A DNA stretch of 60,673 bases from Actinomycetota bacterium (GTDB taxonomy: Bacteria; Actinomycetota; Actinomycetes; Streptosporangiales; Streptosporangiaceae). Every line of letters begins with the position of its first letter. Positions within the stretch are counted from its first letter, which is position 1. Below, one piece after another: positions 17,690-26,271 of this stretch. Position numbers and translations under genes: made by a program. The notes beneath the pieces were generated by a model that worked only from the letters and a program-made list of their open reading frames with translations, did no database searches and was not told the DNA's origin. Where the stretch lies: contig DAHVDE010000074.1 in the NCBI GenBank assembly GCA_027313705.1, positions 1 to 60,673 on the forward strand, in the 5' to 3' direction.

Positions 17690-18271
17690 TTGTCCTCGCA
17701 GCGACTACTGAACCGAACGACCACAGCTAGGCTCACCATCGCCCTGAGTGCTCAGGCCTTCGCCATTGCGGCGATCGCTGCGGCTGGCGGTTTCTCCGCT
17801 GCCGCGGCTGCACAGCCAGTCAGTCAGGTGCGCCTGGTTAGCGCGGTTAGTTCGGCCAGTGCCCTCACGCTTCAGCAAGTCAGCAGCTCAGCCGTCGCGA
17901 CGCGACGGCTTTCCTTGACTGTGGCTGACGCGAAGTCCAAGAAGCACGGCAAGAGTCATAAGAAGCGCCTGACCCCGAAACAGATCGCCTGGAACATCAT
18001 GGGCTGGTTCCACTGGAAGGCGAAGTGGCAGTTCAAGTATCTGAACTGGCTATGGGACAGGGAAAGTAGCTGGAACAAGTACGCCATGAACCCTTACTCG
18101 GGGGCCTACGGGATCCCGCAGGCGATGCCGGGTTCGAAGATGGCCTCTTGTGGCAAGAACTGGCGAACCGACGCCAGAACGCAGATTCGCTGGGGCATGC
18201 GGTACATCAGGATGATGTACGGCTCGCCTAAGGCCGCTTGGGCGCACGAGGTCAACGACGGCTGGTACTGA
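17690..18271 (+). CDS. Secreted lytic-transglycosylase-like protein
   Basis: A 193-residue exported protein. Residues 1-42 form a signal peptide (basic start, hydrophobic AQAFAIAAIAAAGGFSAAAAA). A Ser/Ala spacer and a Lys/His-rich linker follow (KSKKHGKSHKKR). The C-terminal 80 residues are a small lysozyme-like domain: YLNWLWDRESSWNKYAMNP with the probable catalytic Glu in RES, SGAYGIPQAMPGSKMA, and QIRWGMRYIRMMYGSPKAAW. This is the type found in resuscitation/aggregation-factor-like wall hydrolases, which cut peptidoglycan glycan strands. The only plausible start is TTG with no clear Shine-Dalgarno, preceded by a structured leader. Confidence 0.8.
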   Translation: MSSQRLLNRTTTARLTIALSAQAFAIAAIAAAGGFSAAAAAQPVSQVRLVSAVSSASALTLQQVSSSAVATRRLSLTVADAKSKKHGKSHKKRLTPKQIAWNIMGWFHWKAKWQFKYLNWLWDRESSWNKYAMNPYSGAYGIPQAMPGSKMASCGKNWRTDARTQIRWGMRYIRMMYGSPKAAWAHEVNDGWY

Positions 18272-18297
18272 CGGCTTACCAGCCGGTACGGCGATAG

Positions 18298-18345
18298 CCT
18301 TCCCTGGCGGGTGGCTCGCGGTTGCGGGCCGGCCGCCAGGGAAGG
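18298..18345. terminator. Bidirectional terminator hairpin
   Basis: CCTTCCCTGGCGG and CCGCCAGGGAAGG form a perfect 13-bp stem around a 22-nt loop, lying between two convergent stop codons (secreted protein and serine hydrolase). It serves both strands. Confidence 0.8.
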
Positions 18346-18351
18346 TGGCGA

Positions 18352-19743
18352 TCAGCCAGGCGCGTGCCAGGACTGCGGCGCGACGCCGCCTGGTATCGGC
18401 GCGGCCTGGTCATAAGGCGTGCGTGAGTAGACAAAGGATCCGATGTTCAGCGCGACCACGCGCCCGTCTGGCCCGGTCACCGTGGTGAGCGGCTCGAATG
18501 CCAGGTAACCGTCAAGCCCGCGCCAGTTGCCCGCCGCATCCTTGCGGAACCTGGTGCGGGTGCCGCCCGTGCCGTCCCTGCTCAGTTCGAGCTCATAGCC
18601 GCATAGCCGCATGGTGTGCGGTGCCGGTCCCCGGAACCAGGCGCCGAGCAGGTCAAGCAGTTCGGTGTCTACCCTGACAGGCCGCCACTCGGCCATCGCG
18701 TAGGGTTCCTGCTCGGCCAGGATCGCGAGCAGATCAGAGCCGAGCGAACGGCTGAAGCCTGTGGTCGAATTGCAGGCGGCAATCACGGTGTCTGCGCCCG
18801 GCGCATCGGTGATGCTGATTACGGCCACGAAACCAGGCATCGAGCCGGTGTGCCCGTAGCGGCTGGTACCTGAGTTCCACAGCTGAAGGCCGAGTCCGTA
18901 GGCCGCGGTCCACGGCTGCCCGGTTTCTGCCGAGATTACGACCGGCTCGCGCATCTCTTCAAGGGTGGCAGGCGAGATGATTTCCATGGTGTGGCCGGCC
19001 AGGAAGCGGCCGAACTTGGCCAGGTCGGTCACGGTGGTCCACAGTTGGCCGGCCGGCGCCATCGCGCCAGCGTCATGCTCGGGCTCGGTAAGCAGCACAT
19101 CGGCGTAGGGGTGCACCGCGTAGCCGGTCGCGTGCGGTGCTTGCGGCCTGGTGGTCGTCCGCGTCATCCCGAGCGGGCCGAGCAGTTCCGTCGTGATGAC
19201 GTCGAACCAAGGCTGGCCGTGCTTGCTGGCGAGCAGTGCGCCGAGCAAGGCGTATCCGACGTTCGAGTAGTGGTGGCGGCGGCCGGGTCGCAACCTCGCC
19301 GCGTCTGGCCCGAGCGAAGCCGCCCCTAGGTCAGCCAGCGAGGAACCTGCCGTACGTTCCCACCAGGGCCCGGCCGTCTCGGCCCGCAAGCCGGAAGAAT
19401 GCGACAGGAGCTGCCCGATGGTCATCGCCGCGACCTGGCTGGCCCAGCCTGGCACGGTGAGGTGCGCGCTGATCTGGTCAGACAAGTCAAGTTGCCCGGC
19501 GTCACGCAGCTTCATGACGGCCAGGGCGACGAACGTCTTGGTGATCGAACCGGCCCGGTACTGCGTGTCCGCATCCGGCCTGGTGCCGTGCTCCGCCCCG
19601 AAGTTGCCCAGCCGGCCGCGGCCGCTGGTCCAGGCAAGCTCGCCGTCCCTGGCCAGCCCGGCCACGATCGAGGGCAATCGCTCGGCTGCCTGATCGCGAG
19701 CTAGCCTGGCGTCAAGCAGACGTTGAGTTTTGTCGGTGATCAT
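18352..19743 (-). CDS. Beta-lactamase-family serine hydrolase (class C fold)
   Basis: A 463-residue member of the class C beta-lactamase/DD-peptidase/esterase superfamily. The three catalytic boxes are present: Ser66-x-x-Lys69 (AGSITKTFVA), Tyr159-x-Asn161 (HHYSNVGYALLG) and His298-x-Gly300 (YGHTGSMPG). There is no obvious signal peptide, so it is more likely a cytosolic esterase or peptidase than a true beta-lactamase. A C-terminal domain of about 110 residues (from WFRGPAPHTMRLCGYELELS) is the small beta-barrel seen in such hydrolases. It is divergent from the S9 peptidase gene and shares a terminator with the convergent secreted protein gene. Confidence 0.87.
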   Translation of the reverse strand: MITDKTQRLLDARLARDQAAERLPSIVAGLARDGELAWTSGRGRLGNFGAEHGTRPDADTQYRAGSITKTFVALAVMKLRDAGQLDLSDQISAHLTVPGWASQVAAMTIGQLLSHSSGLRAETAGPWWERTAGSSLADLGAASLGPDAARLRPGRRHHYSNVGYALLGALLASKHGQPWFDVITTELLGPLGMTRTTTRPQAPHATGYAVHPYADVLLTEPEHDAGAMAPAGQLWTTVTDLAKFGRFLAGHTMEIISPATLEEMREPVVISAETGQPWTAAYGLGLQLWNSGTSRYGHTGSMPGFVAVISITDAPGADTVIAACNSTTGFSRSLGSDLLAILAEQEPYAMAEWRPVRVDTELLDLLGAWFRGPAPHTMRLCGYELELSRDGTGGTRTRFRKDAAGNWRGLDGYLAFEPLTTVTGPDGRVVALNIGSFVYSRTPYDQAAPIPGGVAPQSWHAPG

Positions 19744-19844
19744 GCCAGCTACGGTAACCGTTGCCCGATTCCATGGGCTCGCTGAAGCGGTTAAGCTGCG
19801 TGTGCGTCAGAGCACGCGAGAGGACAGCCGCGGAGGGAAAGAAT

Positions 19845-22277
19845 TTGCCGTTCGAGGTACCTGACATCGACATGGTCTCCATCATCGATGCGCCCCCTAC
19901 CCCGCTGGCCTTTCCCGCGCCGGGTGACCGGTACCTGGTCCTGCTCAGTTACGAGGCTCACCCGCCGATCGAGATGCTGGCCAAGCCCGTGCGTAAGCTC
20001 GGCGGACTGCGGATCGACCCGGTCATCGGCGGCAGGCAGCGTACCAGGCGAATCACCGGCCTCACTGTGCTAGATGTGGCGGAAGGCACCCAATACCCGC
20101 TCGCACTCCCCGATGGCGCCCAGGTGAGCCTGCCGGTCTGGGCGCCAGATGGGCGCCAGTTCGCCTTCTGCGTCGACGAGCCAGACGGGGTCGGGCTCTG
20201 GATCGCCGACGCCGCCGCCATCATCAGCGCCGGTGCAACGGCGGTACGGGTGCCAGGCGTGCGGGTGAAGGATGTCCTTGGCGGCGAGCCGCCGAACCCT
20301 GGCGGCGCCGTTGGCTGGTCGAGGGACGGAGGTTCGCTGCTTGTGCTCGGGGCGATGCCCGCCGTCGCGAGCGGGGCCGAGGCGGAACCGATCGAGCCGA
20401 GGGTCGAAGAAACGGTAGGCAAAAGGTCGATAATGGCGACCTACCAGGACATGCTGAAGACCCCTGCCGACGAGGACACATTCGAGGAACTAGCCAGTGC
20501 GGTGCCGTTGCGAGTCGACCCGGTCACCGGAGCGGCGCAGCAGCTTGGCCCGCCTGGCCTTTATCAGTACGTCGAGGACTCGCCGGACCGGCAGTTCTTG
20601 CTCGTTTACCAGATCGAGCGGCCGTTTTCCTACCGGGTGCCCTACGGATTGTTCGCCAGGCGAGTCGAAGTATGGCCCGCAGGCGGGCTGACCGGTGACG
20701 GGCCCGTTGCCGTCATCGCCGACCTTCCGGTCAGCGATGAGGTACCCAGGATGGGCGTGCCCACTGGTCCGAGGTTCGTGACCTGGGACGAACGGGCGCC
20801 GGCCCGGCTGCTGTGGACGCAGGCGCTTGACGGCGGCGACCCGACGGCGCCAGCCGAGCATCGCGACCAGGTCATGACCTGGAGCGCGCCGTTCGAAGGA
20901 GATCCCTGGACTGCGTTCAAGGTCAGGCACCGCTGCCTGGGCTGGATCAACATGGAAGACCCTGGCGTGATCATGCTCACCGAACACGACAGGGATCGCA
21001 GGTGGATGACCACCTGGTTGTGCGACCTAGCTGACCCAGACCGTAACCGGGTGCTTTTCGACCTGTCAGAAGATGACGCTTACGCTGACCCAGGCGATCC
21101 TGTCCTGCGCGTGCATCCGGATGGCAGCCGGACGGTTCGCCAGGAAGGCAGGTTCATCTACCTGTGCGGCGTGGGCGCCACCCCAGAAGGGGAGCGCCCT
21201 TTCCTCGACCGATACGACCTGGACACGGCTGCGGCAACGCGGTTGTTCGGCAGCCAGGCCGATGCGCACGAGACGGTACTCTGCTTTGCCGGAGACCGTA
21301 CCGATCAGGTGGTGATCTGGTATCAGAGCCCAGCCGATCCGCCGAACCTGCGTGTCGTCGATCTGGCGGGAGGCGGCGGGCACGATGCCGGGCCGGCGGG
21401 CAGGCACCTGACCAACTGGCCTGACCCGCACCCGATGCTGACCGGAATGGAAAAGCGCCTGATGGTCACCGACCGCGGCGACGGAGTGCAACTGTCTGGC
21501 ATGCTGCACCTGCCCCCCGGATACCGCGCCGAGCGTGACGGTCCGCTTCCGGTAGTCATCTGGGCATATCCCTACGACTTCGGCAGCGCGGGTACCGCCG
21601 GGCAGGTCAGGCTCAGCAGCAACCGGTTCACCAGGCTCAATTGGGGCGACGCGGCCTGGTTCGTGCTGCGCGGCTACGCCGTGCTCAACAGCGCCACGAT
21701 GCCGGTGATCGGTGAACCCGAAACCAAGAACGACACCTACATCGAGCAGATATGCGCCGCGGCCGCCGCGCATATCAAGGCGCTCACCGAACTCGGCGTC
21801 GCCGATCCTGCGCGCGTCGCTGTCGCCGGGCACAGTTACGGTGCGTTCATGACCGCGAACCTGCTCGCGCACACCGACCTGTTCGCGGCTGGTATCGCGC
21901 GAAGCGGTGCTTATAACCGGACACTTACCCCTTTCGGCTTCCAGACCGAGCGGCGAAGTTACTGGGAAGTTCCGCAGGTCTACGACCAGGTGTCGCCGTT
22001 CAGGTACGCGGACCAGATCAAGTCACCGATCTTGCTCATCCATGGCGAGGAAGACTCGAATTCCGGCACTTACCCCGTCCAGTCAGAACGGCTGTTCCAG
22101 GCCATCGCCGGCACTGGCGGAACGGCTCGGCTGGTGATGCTGCCGTTCGAAAACCACGGCTACATCGCCAGGGAATCGGTGCTGCACGTACTGGCGGAGC
22201 AATTCCGCTGGCTGAGTCGATGGATGGGAGAGCAGCCAGGCCATGTAGCCGGCTCAGCGGACGGGCAGCCGGGCTAA
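19845..22277 (+). CDS. S9-family peptidase resembling glutamyl endopeptidase (CGEP-like)
   Basis: An 810-residue serine peptidase with an N-terminal propeller and a C-terminal hydrolase domain. The start is the TTG preceded by GGAGG 8 nt upstream (LPFEVPDIDMVSIIDAPPTP); an earlier in-frame TTG at 19761 lacks a site. Catalytic Ser664 is in VAVAGHSYGAFMTANLLAH; the Asp is in IHGEEDSNSGTYPVQSERL and the His in LPFENHGYIARES. GHSYGAFMTANLLAH and the AYPYDFGSAGTAGQVR region are typical of the plant chloroplast glutamyl endopeptidase type (S9D) and its bacterial relatives. No signal peptide. Its stop overlaps the next, convergent gene by 4 bp. Confidence 0.87.
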   Translation: MPFEVPDIDMVSIIDAPPTPLAFPAPGDRYLVLLSYEAHPPIEMLAKPVRKLGGLRIDPVIGGRQRTRRITGLTVLDVAEGTQYPLALPDGAQVSLPVWAPDGRQFAFCVDEPDGVGLWIADAAAIISAGATAVRVPGVRVKDVLGGEPPNPGGAVGWSRDGGSLLVLGAMPAVASGAEAEPIEPRVEETVGKRSIMATYQDMLKTPADEDTFEELASAVPLRVDPVTGAAQQLGPPGLYQYVEDSPDRQFLLVYQIERPFSYRVPYGLFARRVEVWPAGGLTGDGPVAVIADLPVSDEVPRMGVPTGPRFVTWDERAPARLLWTQALDGGDPTAPAEHRDQVMTWSAPFEGDPWTAFKVRHRCLGWINMEDPGVIMLTEHDRDRRWMTTWLCDLADPDRNRVLFDLSEDDAYADPGDPVLRVHPDGSRTVRQEGRFIYLCGVGATPEGERPFLDRYDLDTAAATRLFGSQADAHETVLCFAGDRTDQVVIWYQSPADPPNLRVVDLAGGGGHDAGPAGRHLTNWPDPHPMLTGMEKRLMVTDRGDGVQLSGMLHLPPGYRAERDGPLPVVIWAYPYDFGSAGTAGQVRLSSNRFTRLNWGDAAWFVLRGYAVLNSATMPVIGEPETKNDTYIEQICAAAAAHIKALTELGVADPARVAVAGHSYGAFMTANLLAHTDLFAAGIARSGAYNRTLTPFGFQTERRSYWEVPQVYDQVSPFRYADQIKSPILLIHGEEDSNSGTYPVQSERLFQAIAGTGGTARLVMLPFENHGYIARESVLHVLAEQFRWLSRWMGEQPGHVAGSADGQPG

Positions 22278-23122
22278 CGTGGCCAGGTGGCGTCCGGCCA
22301 GCCTTGCGCCCAGGGCGACCGGCTGCGCAGGTCGCCCTGGAGGGTCCGGCCAAGCTTGCGGGTCTCCCTGCGGTTGAGCAAGCCGCCGGCGACGGCCCCG
22401 GTAAGCAACGGGCCGAGCGAGAAGGCACTGCGCCCGGCCCGCGCGGCCAGCCTGCGCTGGAGCTGCCTGGCCAGCGGCGAGCCCGCGACCAGGACCAGGC
22501 CGCCAGGCGCGAGTGCCACTCCACGGCGCGAAGCCCAGGCCCCGACGTAAGCGGTCATCCTGTCGATTACAGTGCCTGGCGCACGCAGGCCGTACACCTC
22601 GTGCAGTTCGGCCACGAGCTTGATCTCGACTCCAACCACCGACAGCGTCTCTGTGGCCACCTCGACGCCGATCACGGGCACCCAGGGAAGAACGGCCCAC
22701 GCCCCGACCGCGACGCCGACGGTAGCTGACGCGCGCGAGGCGCCTTCGATGAGCGCGTCGGCGAGCTGATCTGGCGTCCGGTTAGGGTACTGCGCCCGCA
22801 GCGTGTCCAGATCGCGCACCGGCAGCTTGGGTGCCATGGCAAGCACCTGGCCGGCCAGCCACTTGCCGCTTGATGAGACGCCGCGTCCGGTGACCGCGGC
22901 GCCTGCCCTGGCCGTGGCGCCGATCGCGGCGCCGAGGCGCCTGAGGCCGCGCAGCCGACCCGGTCGTTGCGTTAGTTCCTCGAACTCGAATTCGAACTCA
23001 AGTTCGCCGGGTGCGTTCTCACCTGCTAGTTCGCCGGCCTGCGCAACGGCCTCGACTGCGGCCTGCGTCACCTCGTCTGACTGCTGGCCGGCCGCCTCCG
23101 GCTGGCTGCCTGTTGGCTCCAT
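22274..23122 (-). CDS. Uncharacterised membrane-associated protein
   Basis: 282 residues, not recognised. The N-terminus is acidic with an alternating EFEFEFEE stretch after PGEL. The middle (LRAQYPNRTPDQLADALIEG followed by ASATVGVAVGAWAVLPWVPV and IGVEVATETLSVVGVEIKLV) is hydrophobic and helical and looks like a membrane-inserting hairpin, similar in style to proteins with a glycine-rich DUF697/EcsC-like core. A second hydrophobic stretch (LAPGGLVLVAGSPLARQL, then SLGPLLTGAVAGGLLNRR) follows, with a basic C-terminus. It overlaps the S9 peptidase gene by 4 bp at the stops and is divergent from ndk. Codon use is normal, so I accept it as real. Confidence 0.65.
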   Translation of the reverse strand: MEPTGSQPEAAGQQSDEVTQAAVEAVAQAGELAGENAPGELEFEFEFEELTQRPGRLRGLRRLGAAIGATARAGAAVTGRGVSSSGKWLAGQVLAMAPKLPVRDLDTLRAQYPNRTPDQLADALIEGASRASATVGVAVGAWAVLPWVPVIGVEVATETLSVVGVEIKLVAELHEVYGLRAPGTVIDRMTAYVGAWASRRGVALAPGGLVLVAGSPLARQLQRRLAARAGRSAFSLGPLLTGAVAGGLLNRRETRKLGRTLQGDLRSRSPWAQGWPDATWPR

Positions 23123-23255
23123 GACTCATCACGTATCACATCTCGGGTACAACGACTTGTCCACCCGGCGTCCATGGGGCATTCGCCGAGAATACGGCAG
23201 ATTGCGACCAGGTCCGGTGACAGAACTAGCCGGAAGTTGTGGCACACTCCAAGCC

Positions 23256-23789
23256 ATGACTCAGGAGACGTTGGTCGTCATCAAGCCTGATGGCGTGGCA
23301 CGGGGGTTGACCGGCCAGATTATTAATCAGTTTCAGGAAGCTGGACTTGAGCTTACCCGGCTTGAGCTCAGGCGGGCTACCGCTGACCTCATCGAGCGGC
23401 ACTATCCGGAGGACGAAGCCTGGTTGTCGTCGGTGGGTGGCAAGACGCTCGCGGATTACGAGCGGCTTGGCCTGGACCCGGCGGACTACTTCGGCGATGC
23501 GACGCCTGCCATGATCGGCAGAACGATCAAGGGCTGGCTGGTCGACTACCTGACTCAGGGTCCGGTCGTCGCGATGGTGCTGCGCGGAAACGATGCGGTG
23601 ACCAAGGTGCGAGCGCTCTGCGGCAACACGGTGCCTGTGATGGCCGATCCTGGCACGATCAGAGGGCGGTTCAGTTCCGATTCCGCGGCGGCGGCCAACA
23701 CGGAGAAGCGGCCCATCCACAACCTGGTGCACGCCTCAGGCACCCCGGACGAGGCAGACTACGAGATCAGTTTGTGGTTTGGCGAGTAA
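23256..23789 (+). CDS. ndk: Nucleoside diphosphate kinase, long form
   Basis: Transfers the gamma-phosphate between nucleoside tri- and diphosphates through phospho-His. The start ETLVVIKPDGVARGLTGQII is canonical, as are GPVVAMVLRGNDAV, PGTIRGRF and the active-site His159 in HNLVHASG. At 177 residues it is about 40 longer than the usual bacterial enzyme: an insert at about 53-92 (DEAWLSSVGGKTLADYERLG...) replaces the short loop before GWLVDYLTQGPVV, and SDSAAAANTEKRP is added before the active site. This long form occurs in some non-actinobacterial lineages, from memory. The frame is open further upstream but the ATG at the family start is clear. Almost leaderless: CACACT lies 7 nt upstream. 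Confidence 0.88.
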   Translation: MTQETLVVIKPDGVARGLTGQIINQFQEAGLELTRLELRRATADLIERHYPEDEAWLSSVGGKTLADYERLGLDPADYFGDATPAMIGRTIKGWLVDYLTQGPVVAMVLRGNDAVTKVRALCGNTVPVMADPGTIRGRFSSDSAAAANTEKRPIHNLVHASGTPDEADYEISLWFGE

Positions 23790-24054
23790 AGCTAGGCCAC
23801 TGGTCAATATAAGGTCAACTGACCGCGTGGCTCACTGAGCCCGCGGTTTCTCTCGGTTGTGATGAAGGGCATATAGCGAAAGGGTTTCCGCAGCTCACTG
23901 GGTCGGCGCACCGGTCAGGCCGGTCGTCGGCCGGTAGCTTGCTAGTACCCTTCGCACCGATGCGAACCAAGGCGGCCTGAATACCTGACTAGGCACAGAC
24001 GGCCGGATCGCTCGCATAGAGTGCTGGCGTTAGCTCGTGGCAGAGGAGGGTTGC

Positions 24055-25314
24055 GTGGCTCGACCGATAGCCTCAGTCCGGTCGTCGCGGTGGCCTGGTC
24101 ATAGCGGGTCGGGCCAGGGTTCGCCCAGGCAGCTCGGGCTCCGTATCGCGCTCGCGCTGGTCACAACGTTCGTATTCGTCACCGGCTGGTCGCTCGGGCA
24201 TGCGCTGACCACGACCGGCGGTGGCACCGTGCCCGAGCGGGTGGCCGAGTGGGCACGCAACCACTACCTTGGCCCGGTAGTGACGTTCGGCGAATGGCTG
24301 ATTTACACCCCGCCCAAGAAGGGCGGCAATCCCAACGTGTCGTTCAACAAACTCGGCGGCACGGCGCTCAGCAAGTCGGCTTGCGGCGCCAGGGACCACG
24401 GTACGAAGGGCACGAAGACGACCGCGAAGCGGTCAGCTGCCAAGGGCGCGCACTGCAAGAAGGTGCATCATGGGCTGACTCCGATCATCCCGGCGAACCT
24501 GGGATCCATGGCGGGCAAGCCGCTGCCTGGCGAGGGTATCTGGAGAGTGGTCGAGTCCGTGCACGGCGTCCCCGCCGTCTTCAAGACTTACCTCAGGTTC
24601 AGCAAGATCTACTCCTCTTACTACGCGGGAGTAGTGTCGATGGACCAGCGGCTGGTCAAGTTCTCCCTGCGGCCCGGCACCGAGGATCCAGGGCCGGGGA
24701 ACTGGGGCGCAGCGGACTACATCGTGCCCGGCCGCAGGAAGGGCCTGCTCGCCACGTTCAACAGCGGGTTCCGCGTCTACGCGTCAGGTGGCGGCTTCTA
24801 CCTGAACGGGCATTACGACAGCGCGCTTGTCAAGGGCGTCGCCTCCGAGGTGTTCTACAAGGACGGCAGGCTGGCGATCGGCCCCTGGGGAAGCGGTGCC
24901 CTGCACATGGGGCCAGACATCGCCGCAGTCAGGCAGAACCTTCATCGGGTGGTCATCAACGGCCAGGTGCCTTCCTCGGTTGACCAGAACGTGGAGACAA
25001 GCTGGGGAGCTACGCTCGGCGGCGCCTATTACGTGTGGCGCTCAGGCATTGGCATCACGCGAGATGGCCGGATCATCTATGTCTACGGGCCCGAGCTCGA
25101 TGTGCGCACGCTTGCCGAGTTGCTGAAGCGCGCGGGGTGCGTGACGGCCATGGAGCTCGATATCAATACGGACTGGATGTCCTTCATGTACTACCTGGCG
25201 AAAAATCATCCAGCCAATCCGACGCCAGTGAACTTGCTACCCGATCAGCTTCAGCCGCCCGACCGGTACTATTACCCGTCCAACCGTGACTTCACGGCGG
25301 TCTTCGCCCGATGA
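24055..25314 (+). CDS. Membrane-anchored phosphodiester glycosidase-family (NAGPA-like) protein
   Basis: The GTG at 24055 follows GAGGAGG with 5-nt spacing. A membrane helix (LGLRIALALVTTFVFVTGWSL) is followed by an extracytoplasmic domain. A Lys/His-rich stretch lies at about 105-140. The C-terminal domain has LLATFNSGFRVYASGGGFYL, VVINGQVPSSVDQNVETSWG and CVTAMELDINTDWMSFMYY, motifs of the phosphodiester glycosidase family (the mammalian uncovering enzyme and bacterial wall or exopolysaccharide proteins). It likely trims a sugar-phosphodiester in the envelope. Its stop overlaps the start of the decaprenyl-phosphate phosphoribosyltransferase gene (ATGA), tying it to arabinose-donor synthesis. 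Confidence 0.8.
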   Translation: MARPIASVRSSRWPGHSGSGQGSPRQLGLRIALALVTTFVFVTGWSLGHALTTTGGGTVPERVAEWARNHYLGPVVTFGEWLIYTPPKKGGNPNVSFNKLGGTALSKSACGARDHGTKGTKTTAKRSAAKGAHCKKVHHGLTPIIPANLGSMAGKPLPGEGIWRVVESVHGVPAVFKTYLRFSKIYSSYYAGVVSMDQRLVKFSLRPGTEDPGPGNWGAADYIVPGRRKGLLATFNSGFRVYASGGGFYLNGHYDSALVKGVASEVFYKDGRLAIGPWGSGALHMGPDIAAVRQNLHRVVINGQVPSSVDQNVETSWGATLGGAYYVWRSGIGITRDGRIIYVYGPELDVRTLAELLKRAGCVTAMELDINTDWMSFMYYLAKNHPANPTPVNLLPDQLQPPDRYYYPSNRDFTAVFAR

Positions 25315-26246
25315 CAGCACCAACCCCAGCGACTCAGGTAAGCGCGCCGCCAGGCGGTGCGCCGCCACGCCTAGCCGGTTCTGCGCGATGGCTCATGGCC
25401 GTGGCGCAGACGACCAGGCCAAGGCAGTGGCCCAAGAACCTGCTGGTGTTCGCGGCCCCGCTCGCCGGTCACACGCTCGGGCGGCCGTACGGGATCTGGT
25501 ACGCGCTGATCGCGCTAGTTGCCTTCGTGCTCGCTTCTTCTTCTGTGTACCTGGTCAACGACGCGGCGGACGCGGAAAGGGACAGTAACCACCCGTACAA
25601 GAAGTCGCGCCCGATCGCGTCGGGACGGCTGCCCAAGCGGCACGCGGTCATTGTCGCGGTCTGCTTCGTGCTCGTGGCGCTCGGCGCGGGATTGGCCATT
25701 GGCGAGCCCTGGCTGACCGGGACGCTGGCCGCTTACTTGCTGATATCGTTCTTGTACTCAGTCGGCCTGAAGCACGTGCCGGTCATCGAGCTCGGTTGCG
25801 TGGCCTCCGGGTTCGTACTGCGCGTAGTCGGCGGAGCGGTCGCTACCCAGGTGCCGCCATCCGGGTGGTTCTTGCTCGTCTGCAGCCTCGGTGCGCTCAT
25901 GGTGGCTATCGCCAAGCGGTATACGGAGCTGACCGTGCTCGGCGCCGATGCCGCGAAGCACAGGCCAGCGATGCGCGGCTACTCGGCGAGAACGCTTCGG
26001 GTCGCGCAACGGGTCGTCTCCGTCGTTATGGTGGCGTCCTATGTGCTCTGGGCAAGCAACGAGCCGGAGCTTAGGTCGCGCGTTTTTCACCTGATCAGCT
26101 CGGTGGCGCTTCTCGCCGCGCTCGTCAGGTTTGACCGGCTGACCGCGAAGGCGACGAGCAAGCCGGTCGAAGACCTGATCTCACGTGATCCTGCCATGGT
26201 CGCCTGCGAGGCATCCTGGCTGGTGTTGTTCGCGCTCGGACTCTAG
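25311..26246 (+). CDS. ubiA: Decaprenyl-phosphate phosphoribosyltransferase (UbiA family)
   Basis: An integral membrane prenyltransferase that joins PRPP to polyprenyl phosphate, the first step to decaprenyl-phosphoryl-arabinose (DPA), the arabinose donor for cell-wall arabinans. TTRPRQWPKNLLVFAAPLAG is the DPPR-synthase N-terminal motif; Asn83-Asp84, Asp87 and Asp91 (VNDAADAERD) bind Mg and phosphates; HPYKKSRPIASG and AIAKRYTEL are also typical. About nine membrane helices. 311 residues is normal. Start overlaps the previous stop; the reductase follows after 25 bp, so the three genes form an operon. Confidence 0.9.
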   Translation: MTAPTPATQVSAPPGGAPPRLAGSARWLMAVAQTTRPRQWPKNLLVFAAPLAGHTLGRPYGIWYALIALVAFVLASSSVYLVNDAADAERDSNHPYKKSRPIASGRLPKRHAVIVAVCFVLVALGAGLAIGEPWLTGTLAAYLLISFLYSVGLKHVPVIELGCVASGFVLRVVGGAVATQVPPSGWFLLVCSLGALMVAIAKRYTELTVLGADAAKHRPAMRGYSARTLRVAQRVVSVVMVASYVLWASNEPELRSRVFHLISSVALLAALVRFDRLTAKATSKPVEDLISRDPAMVACEASWLVLFALGL

Positions 26247-26271
26247 CAGCCGGGCGGTTAGGGAGTTTTCG

